64,000 bases of DNA, from contig JAKSZU010000004.1 of the NCBI GenBank assembly GCA_026018925.1, positions 16,088,095-16,152,094 on the forward strand, in the 5' to 3' direction. Source of the DNA: Tupaia tana. Lineage: Eukaryota > Chordata > Mammalia > Scandentia > Tupaiidae. Within the stretch, counting starts at the first letter, position 1. Every line of letters begins with the position of its first letter. Below are positions 1 through 10,085 of the stretch, piece after piece. The notes under the pieces were generated by a model that was not told the origin of the DNA, searched no databases, and saw nothing but the letters and a program-made list of their open reading frames with translations. The translations under genes were made by a program, and so were the position numbers.

Positions 1-229
1 AAAAAAAAAAGCAGGAAATAAAACAGTATGTTTACTAGATCTCATTTAGTAAAGAGAAGACACACACGGGGAAAAAAGCCTGAAAGATACTCCGCAGGTG
101 TAAATAGAGGTCATCTCTAGGTGGTAGAATGTGGTGTTTAAATCATAAAACATTAGAGTTTGGACTGGAAAGTTTTTCCCTAATCCACCCTATCCCACTA
201 TGGGGTAAAGGCCCCCTTCCTTCCCAAGC

Positions 230-770
230 CCTCGGCCTTCCCTGGGCACTCAGTCTGTCTTCGTGCCTGCTGCCCAAGGCCTTACTCCCGCCCTCTACAG
301 CCACCCACTTCCCGGAGACGTCTGTCTGTGGATTCCATCAAGCCTTGCTGGGCTTTCTCATCCATCTGTGGCCACTCCTCCTCTCCTTCACCCTCTCCTT
401 AAGTCTGAGTTCCTCAGGGTCTGTCCTAGTCCCTCTTCTTCCCCCTCGGCACTCCCTGGGAGAACTCTGAGCCACCTCAGTGCCTGTGAAATCTCTTCAA
501 CAATCACCCTCTTCTACCCAAGAAGTGCCCCAGCCCTGGCATTACCAGGGACCCCTCCCCGGCCCCCTGCCTGCACCACCAGCCCCGAGGTCCTGATCAC
601 CCTCTGTCCTGAGTCACTGCATCCACCTCCAAATTCGCTTCTGGCTTCCAGCCCCGGCCCTGCCAGTCCTCCCCAACTCTGCAGCAACTCCAACATCATA
701 CCCCTGCTTAAATCTCCCAAAGCCCCCCAAATCTCACCTCTTGACCCTTGTCCTTTCTTTCATCCTCTGT
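230..770 (+). mobile_element. Probable L2 LINE fragment, sense
   Basis: The pyrimidine-rich stretch has L2 wording, for example CTCAGGGTCTGTCCTAGTCC near 413, which resembles the L2 reverse-transcriptase region. It is old and diverged. The open frames across it are a by-product of low stop density in CT-rich DNA. Confidence 0.4.
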
Positions 771-851
771 TCTGGCCACACTCAACTATTCTTATTCTGC
801 CTACCCTCAAAGATCTCAGTCTAATGAAAAAGCAAGATAAACAGGCCTCGC

Positions 852-968
852 GAGTCAGCCAGTAGCGTGGTGGGTAAGGTAGCTGGATCCCACATGGCCG
901 GCTGTGCAGTTTGAGTCCCAGACCTGGTAGCTTGAAAACACACTCTGGGTGCATGTGTGTGTGTGCCT
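852..968 (+). mobile_element. SINE C, 3'-truncated
   Basis: Head CCAGTAGCGTGGTGGGTAAG and box-B-like CAGTTTGAGTCC, then the TTGAAAACACACTCTGGGTGC body. It stops about 105 bp from the TMEM53 exon 2 donor, inside intron 2. Confidence 0.7.
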
Positions 969-1073
969 TGTGCCACCCAAAGGCAAGGACGGGCATAGGC
1001 TGAGTTCCTGGGAACAGCAAAGCGGCAGGGCCCTGGCCCACTGGTGTCCACGCACTCTGCTAGCAGTACTCAC

Positions 1074-1195
1074 CCTCTTGTGGTAGATGGCGCTATACTT
1101 GGCGAGGTACTTGTCCCTGCAGCCACCCCAGCCCAAGAGAATCACCACAGGCTGCCAGGCCTCCGCCTCCTTCCCACCTTGGCTGGGGCCGGTCT
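1074..1195 (-). CDS. TMEM53: TMEM53 coding exon 2
   Basis: On the minus strand the exon follows GTTTCAG and ends AAGAGG before GTGAGT. With the one base donated by exon 1 it encodes residues 21-61, including [12 protein letters not shown] and [10 protein letters not shown], the conserved start of the DUF829 alpha/beta-hydrolase-like domain. It is 122 nt (phase 1 in, phase 0 out), so the frame closes exactly with exon 1. Against the human protein as I remember it, changes are clustered at the exon start (KTGPSQGG for KNSPSPGG). The next exon lies outside the window. Confidence 0.95.
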
Positions 1196-1544
1196 CTGAA
1201 ACACAGACGTGGAATATCAACACCACGGCTGGGCTGGGCTGGGGGACTGGCCAGGCCAGAGCCAGCACCACTCTGGCTACAGGCTGAGAACCAGCAGGCG
1301 CTGCCCACAGGGCTCCTTCCCATGTCCTCCTGCTCCAACTCCTTCTGTGGGGTCACTGGGCAAACCCATGAAAGGACGCCTTTCTTTAGTGACTCAAAGA
1401 CAATCCAGGTGAGAAAAGTGAACACCTTCTCCATACAATTTCACCTTCTAACTCAGGGGTCAGCAAGCTATGACCCATGGCCCAAATTAGGCCCACAGCC
1501 TGTTCTGTATAGCCTGTGAACTAAAAGGGTTTCTACATTTTGGG

Positions 1545-1590
1545 GGAGAGGTTTTTGCTAGAAAGCACGTGTGCTCGCCAGACAGACAGG

Positions 1591-1644
<54 letters not shown>

Positions 1645-1810
1645 CACCCCTGGGGGGATGGCCATGCCACAATCCCTTCTCCATTCTCCCAAATTTTGGG
1701 CATGCACGTACATGTGCCCAGCATGTTTCAAGTCACTAGGTCCAGGACTTGAACCACAGTCAACCACGTGGGGGTCCAAAGCCTTAATCACTACTCTACC
1801 AGCTGGCTCC
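1545..1810 (-). mobile_element. SINE A/C carrying a (TA)n tract
   Basis: Read on the minus strand: head with a CAGCTGG end, box B region GGTTCAAGTCCTGGAC, and GGCCATCC body. The usual CTCT-rich segment is replaced by an AT dinucleotide run. It lies just 3' of the FCF1 retrocopy. Confidence 0.75.
1605..1644. repeat. (TA)n microsatellite
   Basis: About 20 TA units with one GT interruption, following a poly(A) run and lying inside a SINE. Likely length-variable. Confidence 0.95.
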
Positions 1811-1815
1811 AGTTT

Positions 1816-1825
1816 CTATTTTAAC

Positions 1826-1832
<7 letters not shown>
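1816..1832. repeat. TSD of the FCF1 retrocopy, 3' side
   Basis: CTATTTTAACGGTTTTT, identical over 17 bp to 2653-2669. On the minus strand it begins AAAAACC, as expected for L1 endonuclease nicking. Confidence 0.9.
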
Positions 1833-1871
<39 letters not shown>

Positions 1872-2652
1872 ATTGAAAAGTAAGTGTACTTGACCATACT
1901 CAGCTCATTACACAACAAATAGGTGAACAGAATAATAATTCACGACAAACAGCATGTTTAATGAACTGGCAACAGAGATATTTGGTCAAAGAAAGGCAGA
2001 GGAACTTTGTCCTTTAAGAATTAGAACCGAGGGGCTCCATAATCATCTGGCATCCGCTCAATGTTGTATCTATGGTTAGAAATGTACATGATAGGAACTC
2101 CTGGGATCTTCCGGATTCTTCGTTTAAGGTCTCGGTCAACTGTGGCCACGATGTAACACTTGTGCTGAGTTACTCGCTGTACTAAGCAGTCATCCGCATA
2201 GGTTCCTTTATGTGTGCATGGTAATCGTTCAAATCTTGGATCCTTAGCGATCCTTAGAGCCACTCGATACTTTTGCCCCAATTTTTCAATTTCAGCCATT
2301 ACACAGTCAGTTATACAAGGGATACACTTGGCATACAGACAGTCCATCATCGACTGCACTAAGTCCAGTTTGGCTTTAATAGAAAAGTTGATAAAGTTGG
2401 TATCAACCAGGATGTGGTAAGGTGGACCCAGCTGTGTATTATATTGAAAGAATAAGCAGGAAGGGTGTTGGGGGACGTCTCTTTCCTTCAGCATGCTAGG
2501 ATCTTTCTTTTCTTTCTTTTTAGGTTTTAATCTATCCTTTTCTTTAAGCCTCTGATCTCTGAGACTAAGCATTCGCTTCATGGTCGCATACTTTCTTGTT
2601 TTCTTTTGTTTCCCCATGCTCACGCCACACTCAGGTTTCTTCCGGAATCACC
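1833..2652 (-). pseudogene. FCF1: FCF1 retrocopy (processed, frame intact)
   Basis: An 820-bp insertion on the minus strand: a short 5' leader, an uninterrupted 198-codon FCF1 frame, about 150 bp of 3' UTR and a poly(A) tail (T-run 1828-1869 on the plus strand). Perfect 17-bp TSDs flank it, and there are no introns, although the parental gene is multi-exon. These are the marks of L1-mediated mRNA retroposition. The intact frame, identical TSDs and long tail point to a young insertion. It lies in TMEM53 intron 1 in the host gene's orientation, about 640 bp before exon 2. It could be a silent retrocopy or a transcribed retrogene; sequence alone does not say. Confidence 0.93.
2021..2617 (-). CDS. 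FCF1: Intact FCF1-like open reading frame, 198 aa
   Basis: FCF1 (UTP24) is the PIN-domain endonuclease of the small-subunit processome, acting in the nucleolus on pre-18S rRNA. The frame starts at ATG with [16 protein letters not shown] and ends DDYGAPRF, the family's normal length. A basic N-terminal tail (residues 1-40) precedes the PIN domain (about 65-180). Acidic positions typical of PIN metal sites are present: D72 in LVDTNF, E109 in MAEIEKL, D142/D143 in YADDC and D161 in ATVDRD. From memory it differs from human at only two residues (M42, D47). An in-frame GTG two codons upstream is not the likely start. No promoter of its own is visible. Confidence 0.85.
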   Translation of the reverse strand: MGKQKKTRKYATMKRMLSLRDQRLKEKDRLKPKKKEKKDPSMLKERDVPQHPSCLFFQYNTQLGPPYHILVDTNFINFSIKAKLDLVQSMMDCLYAKCIPCITDCVMAEIEKLGQKYRVALRIAKDPRFERLPCTHKGTYADDCLVQRVTQHKCYIVATVDRDLKRRIRKIPGVPIMYISNHRYNIERMPDDYGAPRF

Positions 2653-2669
2653 CTATTTTAACGGTTTTT
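2653..2669. repeat. TSD of the FCF1 retrocopy, 5' side
   Basis: Same 17 bp as 1816-1832, lying directly upstream of the retrocopy leader on the minus strand. Confidence 0.9.
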
Positions 2670-2688
2670 AAGAAGTCAGGAGAATAAG

Positions 2689-2886
2689 GGGCTGGCAGGT
2701 GCCATGGTGGTTAAGGGCGCTGGACTCCCATATAGCCAACCTACGGTTCAAGTCCCAGACCTGGCGACTTGCTTTCTTGCTCGCTCTCTCTCTCTCTTTC
2801 TCGCTCTCATTCTGTCCCTCTCTGGTCAAATTAAAAATAAATAAATATGCAAATTTATTAAGTGAAATAAAATTCTTTAAAAAAAA
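2689..2886 (+). mobile_element. SINE B
   Basis: Head GGTGCCATGGTGGTTAAGGG, CT-rich core, then TGGTCAAATTAAAAATAAAT and an ATTCTTTAAAAAA end. Flanked by GAGAATAA on both sides (near 2680 and 2891). Confidence 0.9.
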
Positions 2887-3036
2887 TCGAGAGAATAATA
2901 TTTTGTGACACAAGAACTATATGAAACTTAAAATAGTTCCATGGACACATGCTATTCTCATCCATTCACTTACTGTCATACTGAGAGCAGGGCTGAGCAG
3001 CTGCAACAGGAACACATAGCCCACAGAGCCTAAAAC

Positions 3037-3230
3037 ATTTTTTAAATATCTTATTTATTAATTTCTTCCATGACAAAAAGAGACAAGACAGAGGGAGAGG
3101 CACACCCAGCAGGGTCTTCATGGCATAATCCACCCCTAGCCAGCAGCAGTCAGTCTGGATTGCAGACTTGAACCTGGGACCTTCCCATGCAGGTGTAGGT
3201 GAATTAGCACTACTCCTCCATCTGGCCCCA
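3037..3230 (-). mobile_element. SINE D
   Basis: Minus-strand copy ending TTTATTAATTTCTTCCATGA (tail) with TCTGGCCCC at the head end. AGCCTAAAA flanks both sides (3028-3036 and 3232-3240). Confidence 0.8.
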
Positions 3231-3384
3231 AAGCCTAAAATATGTATTGGCCGATGACAATAAAGCCAGCCTCTGCCCTAACTCCATGAGCAGATGGAAG
3301 AAGATCTGAAAAGGCCCACACCAAACGCCCGCCCTGCCCTGCCAGAGAACAAGGCAAGCCCGTTTACTGAGCTCAAACCCACGT

Positions 3385-3475
3385 GACACCTGAGGCAGGC
3401 ACTCCTACGACAGATGAGAAAACTGAGGCAGAGGACAGTTACGTTACTTGCCTAGAGTCGCACAGGAAGCATGGC
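3385..3475 (-). mobile_element. MIR fragment
   Basis: GATGAGAAAACTGAGGCAGA and TTGCCTAGAGTCGCACAG are antisense MIR core wording. Confidence 0.75.
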
Positions 3476-4149
3476 GCTGGGCACCTGGCTCCTGCCACAC
3501 CTTAAGCTACCAGAGCCCCTCCCAGGCCTGGAAGCAGGTCTCTGGTGAAGCACGGGGCGGCGCAGGCCCGTTGCCTTCACCAGGGCTGCTTCGGAAGAGG
3601 CCTCGCTGCAACCTTGTGAAGTCACCTCATCTCATTTCCCCCGTGAAATGAACGCCACCCCCTCAGGGGGACTTCTGCACAAGGGCTGTCTGCAGCTAGT
3701 AATCTGCCTTCCTGAAAGGGCTGGTGTGTACCCTTCCAAGGACCAAGCCACTTGGCTATGCTCAGCTGCCACCCTGAAATTTATGGATGCCGGTGGTGAC
3801 CTGGCAACAGTAAATTTCAAGGCTAGTTAAGAGGATGGTAAATATAAATCACTAACCTTTAGACAAAAGGAAGACAACAATTTCCTGTGGAAATTAATGT
3901 GATTGAAAAGTTCAATGTTCCTGCTCCCTAGCAGTGGTGCTCTGGCCTTCGGAGATTAACTGCCCCCCCCACGGGGAGCCCAGGCTGGGCTGCACCTCAG
4001 CCTGGACCAGCCGCTGCCAGTGCCTGCGCCCCTGCAGAGGCCTGCCAGCCTCCCGGCCTCCACGGGCGCTGCCCTCTGCCTCCGATGTGAGAGGCAGTCC
4101 CACAGGCCTAACTCAGGATACTCCAAATATTCCCATCACCTTCTTGGTT
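3476..4149. other. Intronic unique sequence
   Basis: TMEM53 intron 1 with no recognisable repeat or exon. The 3934-5217 frame starts here and is judged chance. Confidence 0.5.
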
Positions 4150-4372
4150 TTAAATGTTTTTTTTTTCTTCCATGAGAAGAAGACAGAGAGAAAAAGAGAC
4201 AGGCACTCCCCTGCCAGGGTATTCACTGCAATCCCCGGTCCCAGCCTCAGCCAGCCTGGATCACAGGCCCGCCAGCCCGCCCTGTGTGCGCAGGGAGACA
4301 GGGACCTGACCAGGGACAGCCTGTGGCCTCCGCACTGCGGAGCGTTAACCGCTGCACCACTGTGCTGGCCTC
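4150..4372 (-). mobile_element. SINE D
   Basis: Tail side TTTTTTCTTCCATGAGAAG; head side GCGTTAACCGCTGCACCACT followed by GTGCTGGCC. Diverged and GC-rich. Confidence 0.75.
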
Positions 4373-5271
4373 TCCCTGCCTTTCTCGGCATCCCGTCTTC
4401 TGCCAGAGCAGCTCTTCACTTTCTAGTGGAGAGGCCACCTCTGGGCCTCAGCGGGTCCCAGCCCAGCCTTGCCCACCCACGAAGCTCAGGCCGAGGTGGC
4501 CTCATGGGGAGTAACGAACAGCTACTGCTTGGATCCGTCCTTGAATCCCTGGGGTGGAGCGGCTGCATCTCTGAGACCCTACCCCAGGAAGGCCCCTTAC
4601 ACCCGTGCGGCCCTCCGAGAACAGCCAGCCCTAGATGCCCTGCCGTGTGCCGTCCCAACACCAGCAAAGGCTTTGGGACTGATCTCAAAACAGAGACAGC
4701 GGCCAAGGGCGGCCACACCCCGGGGACCACAGGACGTCAAGGCCAGCCCTGCAGCGGTGATGGCGTCTCCAATCGCGGAAGGCTCAGACAGCTTCCGGAG
4801 GCCTCCGAGCTGCCCTTCGTTCTGTGGCCGGGACTGACTTTGCTCCACTGTGAGTTTGCTGCATCTGTGCGGTCACTAACTCGGGCAGGAATGGCTCTTC
4901 AGCAGACATGCAGCTCCAGGAAGAAACCCTCAGAGCGGTGGGGACCCAGACATACTACCTATGTGCAGACCCCAAGTTTTCCAGAACATCCTCAAAGGGG
5001 AGGAACTGCCTCCAGCAGGCACTCGAGGCTGCTCCCGAGCCCTGGTGCTCCTACCGGTGGGCACCTTCCACATCCCCCAGCACCTCATCCATGCTCACAC
5101 CCGACTCTGAGCCTCATCATGACCTTCGTCACCACACTGTGGCCTCTGGCTGGGTCTCCCCCTCTATTTCAGACGCCCCATGACTCTGCATCACACCATC
5201 ACACTGGGCACGTGTGAAGATACACCCTGTCCCAAAACATTACAACGTCTCTCAGCAAAAAGAGCTAACAG
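4373..5271. other. Intronic GC-rich unique sequence
   Basis: About 900 bp of GC-rich intron without lineage SINEs. Several long frames overlap on both strands, typical of low stop density. No splice-bounded exon seen. Confidence 0.5.
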
Positions 5272-5532
5272 GAGGCTCGCAGTTGGCGCAGCAGTTACAT
5301 CGCTGGACTCCCACATGGCCAACCATGGTTCCAGTCCTGGACCTGGTGGCTCACACCGGGCACATGTGCATGCATGCCCAAGAACCTAGGAGAAGGACAG
5401 AGGAGAAGGGATTGCAGTGTCGCCATCCCCCTGACAGAGTGATTTCTCACTTTCCCTCTCACTGTATCTGTCTCTCTCTGGCAAGCACATGTGCCCTAAG
5501 ACAAAAAAACCTCTTAAAAAAAAAAAAAAAAG
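5272..5532 (+). mobile_element. SINE C
   Basis: Head GCAGTTGGCGCAGCAGTTAC, box B GGTTCCAGTCC, AGGAGAAGGGATTGCAGTGT body and poly(A). Confidence 0.85.
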
Positions 5533-5538
5533 CTCACA

Positions 5539-5807
5539 GGGCCAGCAGGTGGCATGCAGGCTAAGGTGGCTGGATCCACGTGGTCCATGGCCAACTGCAT
5601 GATCTGACTCCCCAACCTGGCAGTTTGAAAATCATGTTGGGTGTATGTGCAAGTGTGCCCAAAATCCCGAGAGGAGAATGGAGGAGAAAGGATTGCAGTG
5701 TGGCTGTCCCTCCTGGGGGGTGATTTATCACGTTTCCTCTCTCTCTGTGTCTGCTTCTGGTCTATAGCAAACCAAAAAATAAATTAATTAAAAAATAAAA
5801 ATAAAAA
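5539..5807 (+). mobile_element. SINE C
   Basis: Starts GGGCCAGCAGGTGGCATGCA, so it keeps the CTCF-core-like head. Ends in an A-rich AAATAAAAATAAAA tail. Separated from the previous SINE only by AGCTCACA. Confidence 0.85.
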
Positions 5808-5872
5808 ACACTGATCCTTGAGCATGCTAATGAACCATTAAATCAAGTTAATTATTTTTTAAAAAATGAAGC

Positions 5873-6018
5873 TGGGGACAGTGGGTAGTGTAGTGGTTAG
5901 GGGCGCTAGACTCCCACATGGCCAACAGCAGTTTGAGTACCAGACCTGGTGGCTTGCTTTCCCACTTTCTCGCTCTCTCTCTCTCTCTCTTTCTCATTCT
6001 GCCCCTCTCTGGTCAAAT

Positions 6019-6054
<36 letters not shown>

Positions 6055-6056
6055 AG
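5873..6056 (+). mobile_element. SINE B with (AAAT)n tail
   Basis: Head GTGGGTAGTGTAGTGGTTAG; CT tract 5971-5992; tail of nine or more AAAT units. Confidence 0.88.
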
Positions 6057-6129
6057 TTAAATAGAATAACTATTTTTATAACAGCAGCAGCTAGCCCATC
6101 CAGCACTGTGTCAGGCCTACTCCACACCC

Positions 6130-6270
6130 ACCACACAGCAACTCATTCGATCTCCACAACCACCCCAGGAGCAAAGAACTATTATTATTCTCATTTTACA
6201 GATGAAAGACTGAGGCTCTGAGAGAATAAGTACCTCGCTCAAGGTTACGCAACTCATAAGTACTCACCCC
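6130..6270 (-). mobile_element. MIR
   Basis: TCATTTTACAGATGAAAGAC then AAGGTTACGCAACTCATAAG, antisense MIR. Confidence 0.85.
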
Positions 6271-6554
6271 AGCCCCGGTGGTCTCACTCCAAAGATCAGC
6301 TTGTACCCACTGTCCTAAGTAGGCCCCCTGGGTGACAAAACACAAGCCCCTGGTGTTGACTAAACTGCTGCCACCTCAGCTTCAGACCTGTACACAGAGC
6401 TGCCTCCCGTGCGTCCACACGCCCAATGTCACCCTGCCACCTGCCCCTCCTCGCGGCTGACCATCCCAGCCAGAACCTCAACATACGCTCCTCGGTGGGT
6501 CCTGCAGCCACTCCAGGAAGTAGCTCTACCACCACCCCCAGTGCATAGACGAGA

Positions 6555-6632
6555 GAGATTAAGTCCCTTTGCCTCACGAGCACACAGCGGCCAGGAAGCA
6601 GCAGAGCCAGCTTCCACTCCCGGGACCTCCGC
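6555..6632 (-). mobile_element. MIR fragment
   Basis: Diverged wording AGATTAAGTCCCTTTGCC, CACACAGCGGCCAGGAAGCA. Confidence 0.5.
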
Positions 6633-6639
6633 GCTGCCC

Positions 6640-6870
6640 TGCCTCCACCTCCGGGCCTTTGCACGTGCTCTCTACGCGCCAGCCAGGGATGCGAATGCTC
6701 CACGCTCGCTGTGCAGAGGCCCACTCCCCTACAGTCGACCCCCTGTTCACTTTCAGGACGCCCTCCTGGATGCCCTGCCCAACCCCTTCTCACCATCGTC
6801 AGGCTGGGCGAGGCACCCCCCTCTGCACCGCCACCATGCCACGATGCTTATCACACTGCATGGACAGGGC
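6640..6870 (+). mobile_element. L2 LINE, 3' part
   Basis: CCGGGCCTTTGCACGTGCTC and GGATGCGAATGCTCC match the remembered L2 segment 'GGGCCTTTGCACTTGCTGTTCC ... GGAATGCTC'. The long GC-rich frames here fall in this element. Confidence 0.7.
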
Positions 6871-7207
6871 TCCTCAGGGTGAGGTCGGAGCTATGGCAAC
6901 ACGCAAGGCAAGAGATGGTGAAGGCCTGATGCCGGAGGTGGGGAGATGGGGGGAGGGGAAGGGAAACGACAGGGAGAAGGCAGTCACAAGAATCTGGGAT
7001 CGTGCATCGAGCGTCTCAGAAACGTGCCACCTTACTAAGAAAGAAAAATGGTGAGTCATGGACATATTCAATAACACATTAAGCAGATCACAGACATAAG
7101 CATAAGCGTTAAAACTACGAAATTCTTAGAAAACATAGGAATAAATCTTTGTGACCCTGGATTAAGGAACAGTTTCTTAAAACATGATACTAAAAGCATA
7201 AGGAACA

Positions 7208-7413
7208 GGGGTTGGCAGGTGGCATGGTGCTTAAGGGTGCTGGACTCCCACATGGCTGACCATGGTTTGAGTCCTGGACCTAGTGGCTTGTTTTCTCACT
7301 TCCCATCTCTCTCGCTCTCTCTTGCTCTGTCCTTCTCTGGCCAAATTATATAAAAAAATTAAATTAAATCTTTATTTAATTTATTTAATTTTATTTTTTT
7401 AAAAAGTATGATA
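7208..7413 (+). mobile_element. SINE B in L1
   Basis: Head GGCAGGTGGCATGGTGCTTA; tail GGCCAAATTATATAAAAAAA ending in a degenerate A/T-rich stretch. Confidence 0.85.
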
Positions 7414-7499
7414 AACCTTTTTTAAAAAGTATAAGAAACAAGCAAATTAGGCAAATTAAGACTTCATCAAAATTTAAATTTGTACAAGAGACACCATCA

Positions 7500-7800
7500 G
7501 GACCAGCATTACACCAGTTGGTGTAATGGCTATGTCGCTGAACTCCCATGTAGTCGACCACGGTTTGAGTCCTGGATCTGGTGGCTTAAACTCACATTGG
7601 GTGCGTGTGTATGCGTGCCCAAGATCCTGAGAGGAGAATGGAGGAGAAAGGATTGCAGCATGGCCATCCCCCCTGGGGAGTGATTTCTCGTTTTCTGTCT
7701 CTCTGTATCTCTCTGTCTCTCTGGTGAGCACACGCGCCCTATAGCAAAAAATGAAAAAGAAAACTCTCAAAAAAAAAAAAAAAAAAAGAGAGAGAGAGAG
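7500..7800 (+). mobile_element. SINE A in L1
   Basis: Perfect 13-bp TSD AGAGACACCATCA at 7487-7499 and 7801-7813. Tail poly(A) then (GA)n. Confidence 0.95.
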
Positions 7801-7962
7801 AGAGACACCATCAAAAAAGTGAAAGAAAAAAACCTCACAGAATGGAGAAAATATCTGCAACTCATATATCTCATAAGAAGGTCGCAACCAGGATACATTA
7901 ACAACCCTCACAGCTCGATAATAAAATGACAAATAAAAAACAATTTTAGAATGGGCAAAGAG

Positions 7963-8216
7963 GGCCAGCAGATGGTGTAGAGGTTAAGGAGGCTGGATCC
8001 CACATGGTTGACTACACCTTTCAAATCCTGCACCAAGTGGTTTGCAAAATCACATTGGGCATGTGTGCATGCGTGCCCCCAAAGCTTGAGAGAAAAACAG
8101 AAAAAGGACTGTAGCAGAGCCATCCCTCCTGGGAGATGATATCTCACTCTTCTCTTCTCACCTCTCCTGTTCTCTCTCGAGTACATGCACCCTTATAACA
8201 AACTGGAAAAAAAAAA
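7963..8216 (+). mobile_element. SINE C in L1
   Basis: Head CCAGCAGATGGTGTAGAGGT. The flanking L1 word GGCAAAGA is repeated on both sides as TSD. Confidence 0.88.
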
Positions 8217-8465
8217 AAAGGCAAAGAATTTGAATAGACATTTCTCTAAAGAATATATACAAATGACCAATTAACATGAAATGAGAATCAAAATTTCAAT
8301 GTAGTATCACTTTATACTATAATAGCTATCATCAAAAAGTCAGATAACAAATGTTGGTGAGGATGATGTACAGAAATCAGAACTCTTATACACTGCTGGT
8401 GAAAATGTAAAATGGTATAGCTACTTTGGAAATAGTTTGGCAGTTCCTCAAAAACATTAAACATA

Positions 8466-8747
8466 GGGGACCAGCAGATGGCATAATGGCTATGTTGCTG
8501 GATTCCCATGTAGTCGACCACAGTTCGAGACCTGGACCGGTGGCTTAAACTCATGCCAGGCATGTGTGCGTGTGTGTCCAAGATCCTGAGAGAAGAATGG
8601 AGGAGAAGGGATTGCAGTGTGGCCAACACCTGTGGGGGATAATTTCTCGCTTCCTGTCTCTCTGTCTCTCACTGCATTTCTGGCGAGCACATGCGCCCTA
8701 TAGCAAAAATCTCTCCCCAAAAAAATAAATTTAAAAAAAAAAAACCT
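8466..8747 (+). mobile_element. SINE A (older subtype) in L1
   Basis: Head CCAGCAGATGGCATAATGGC; TTAAACATA flanks both ends. The L1 reading resumes exactly after it. Confidence 0.92.
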
Positions 8748-8811
8748 TAAACATAGAGTTACCATATGACCAGCAATTCCACCCCTAGGTATGTACCCAA
8801 GAGAACAATTG

Positions 8812-9103
8812 GGTTGTTGGAAAAGTCATGACTTTTTTCCCTGTTTTTTTTCCTTTTTTTAAATTTTTATTTATTTATTTAATTCCATTTGTTATTATTA
8901 TTATTGTTTTTTATTTGATCAGAGAGAGACAGAGAGAGGAAGGAAAAGCGAGAAAGCAAGCCGCCAGGTTCAGGACTCAAACCACAGTCGGCCATGTGGG
9001 AATCCAGCGCCTTAACCACCACACCACCTGCCAGTCCTCCCTTTTCATTTTCTATGTTTTTCTATGCAAAAACGTCTCATGACGTTTCCAACAACACAAT
9101 AAA
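8812..9103. mobile_element. Mariner-like MITE with a nested SINE
   Basis: Terminal inverted repeats: GGGTTGTTGGAAAAGTCATG at the left and, reverse-complemented from the right end, TGTTGTTGGAAACGTCATGA. It interrupts an L1 that resumes at about 9104. Without the SINE the element is only about 90 bp, so it has no transposase. Confidence 0.7.
8852..9045 (-). mobile_element. SINE B nested in the mariner-like MITE
   Basis: Tail TTTTATTTATTTATTTAATT first, box B region ACTCAAACCACAGTCGG, head CACCACACCACCTGCCAGTC. Confidence 0.88.
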
Positions 9104-9442
9104 ATCTAAAATCACAAAAACTTATACATGAATATTATAGCAGCATTATTCATCTATACAATGGAGTACTATTTGGTCATAAAAAGGAATGAGCTACTGA
9201 TACTTAGGTAGCTTATTCCTTTTTATGAGCTAAAAGGTAGGTCCTACTCTGATGTGAGTGGACCTTGAAAACATCATTTTAAGTAAAAGAAGTCAAACAT
9301 AAAAAGGCCACATTTATATAAAATATATGAGATAGGCAAATTCACAGAGACAAAGTAATTTTATATGTAAATTATATCTCATTATATGCTATTATTAAAA
9401 AAACAGTAATACATTAAGTGAAAAGGAAAGTTGCAAAGCAAT

Positions 9443-9443
9443 A

Positions 9444-9476
<33 letters not shown>

Positions 9477-9480
9477 CACG
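9443..9480. repeat. (AC)n microsatellite
   Basis: About 18 AC units with one G, between the L1 3' end and the MER2-like transposon. Confidence 0.95.
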
Positions 9481-9694
9481 ACTGTCCCTCAGTATCTGCA
9501 AGGGATTAGTTCCAGGACCACCCCCACCCCCAGGATACCAAAATTCAGGAATGTTCAAGTAACACCTAATAAAATGTAAATATTATATAAATAGTTACGA
9601 TAGTGTACTGCTTATGGAATCATGGCAAAAAGCCTGTATATACTGAGTATAGGCTCAACTCACTTTTTTCCAGATATTTTCTTTTTTTTTCCAG

Positions 9695-9768
9695 ATTTTT
9701 TTTAGGACTCAAACCACGTCAGCCATGTAGGAGTCCAGCAATGTAACCATTATGCCATCTGCTGGTCC
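9695..9768 (-). mobile_element. SINE, head fragment
   Basis: Only the tRNA-like 5' part remains, ending TGCCATCTGCTGGTCCC, which is a CTCF-core-like match on the minus strand. Confidence 0.8.
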
Positions 9769-9785
9769 CATAATATCACTATTCT

Positions 9786-10047
9786 TTTCTCTTTTTTCAG
9801 GAGAGGTTTTTGCTATAGGGTGCGTGCGCTTGCCAGAAAGACAGAGAGAGACAGAGAGACAGAAAGCAAGAAATCACCCCCGGGCGTATGGTCATGACAC
9901 AATCCCTTCTCCTCCATTCTCTTCTTGAGAGCTTGGGCATGCACACACATGCACCTGGTGTGAGTTTAAGCCACCAGGTCCGGGATTTGAACCATGGTCA
10001 ACTACGTGGGAGTCCAGCGACATAGCCATTACGCCAACTGGTGGTCC
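9786..10047 (-). mobile_element. SINE A
   Basis: GGTTTTTGCTATAGGGTGCG to CAACTGGTGGTCCC; first full unit of the minus-strand array. Confidence 0.92.
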
Positions 10048-10085
10048 CTAATTATTATTTTTTAAATTTAACTTTATTTATTTTG

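Larger units (their letters stand above)
7060..9415 (+). mobile_element. L1 LINE 3' part, broken by four SINEs and a mariner-like insert
   Basis: Pieces at 7060-7207, 7414-7499, 7801-7962, 8217-8465, 8748-8811 and 9104-9415 read in order as L1 ORF2 C-terminus and 3' UTR. Examples are GAATGGGCAAAG, ACACTGCTGGTGAAAATG, ACCATATGACCAGCAATTCC and CAATGGAGTACTATTTGGTC. ORF2 is wrecked by stops and insertions. Confidence 0.88.

Noticed and set aside
263..865. 200-codon Pro/Ser/Leu-rich open frame
   Set aside because: Pyrimidine-rich, probably decayed L2; no splice context and no recognisable domain.
3934..5217. 427-codon open frame on the plus strand
   Set aside because: It runs through a minus-strand SINE D and GC-rich intron, antisense to TMEM53, with low-complexity Pro/Ser/Arg composition and no family resemblance. 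Overlapping frames on the other strand are also open, as expected in stop-poor GC-rich DNA.
6296..6882. Overlapping 150-codon frames on both strands
   Set aside because: They cover MIR and L2 remnants in GC-rich DNA; no initiation or splice support.
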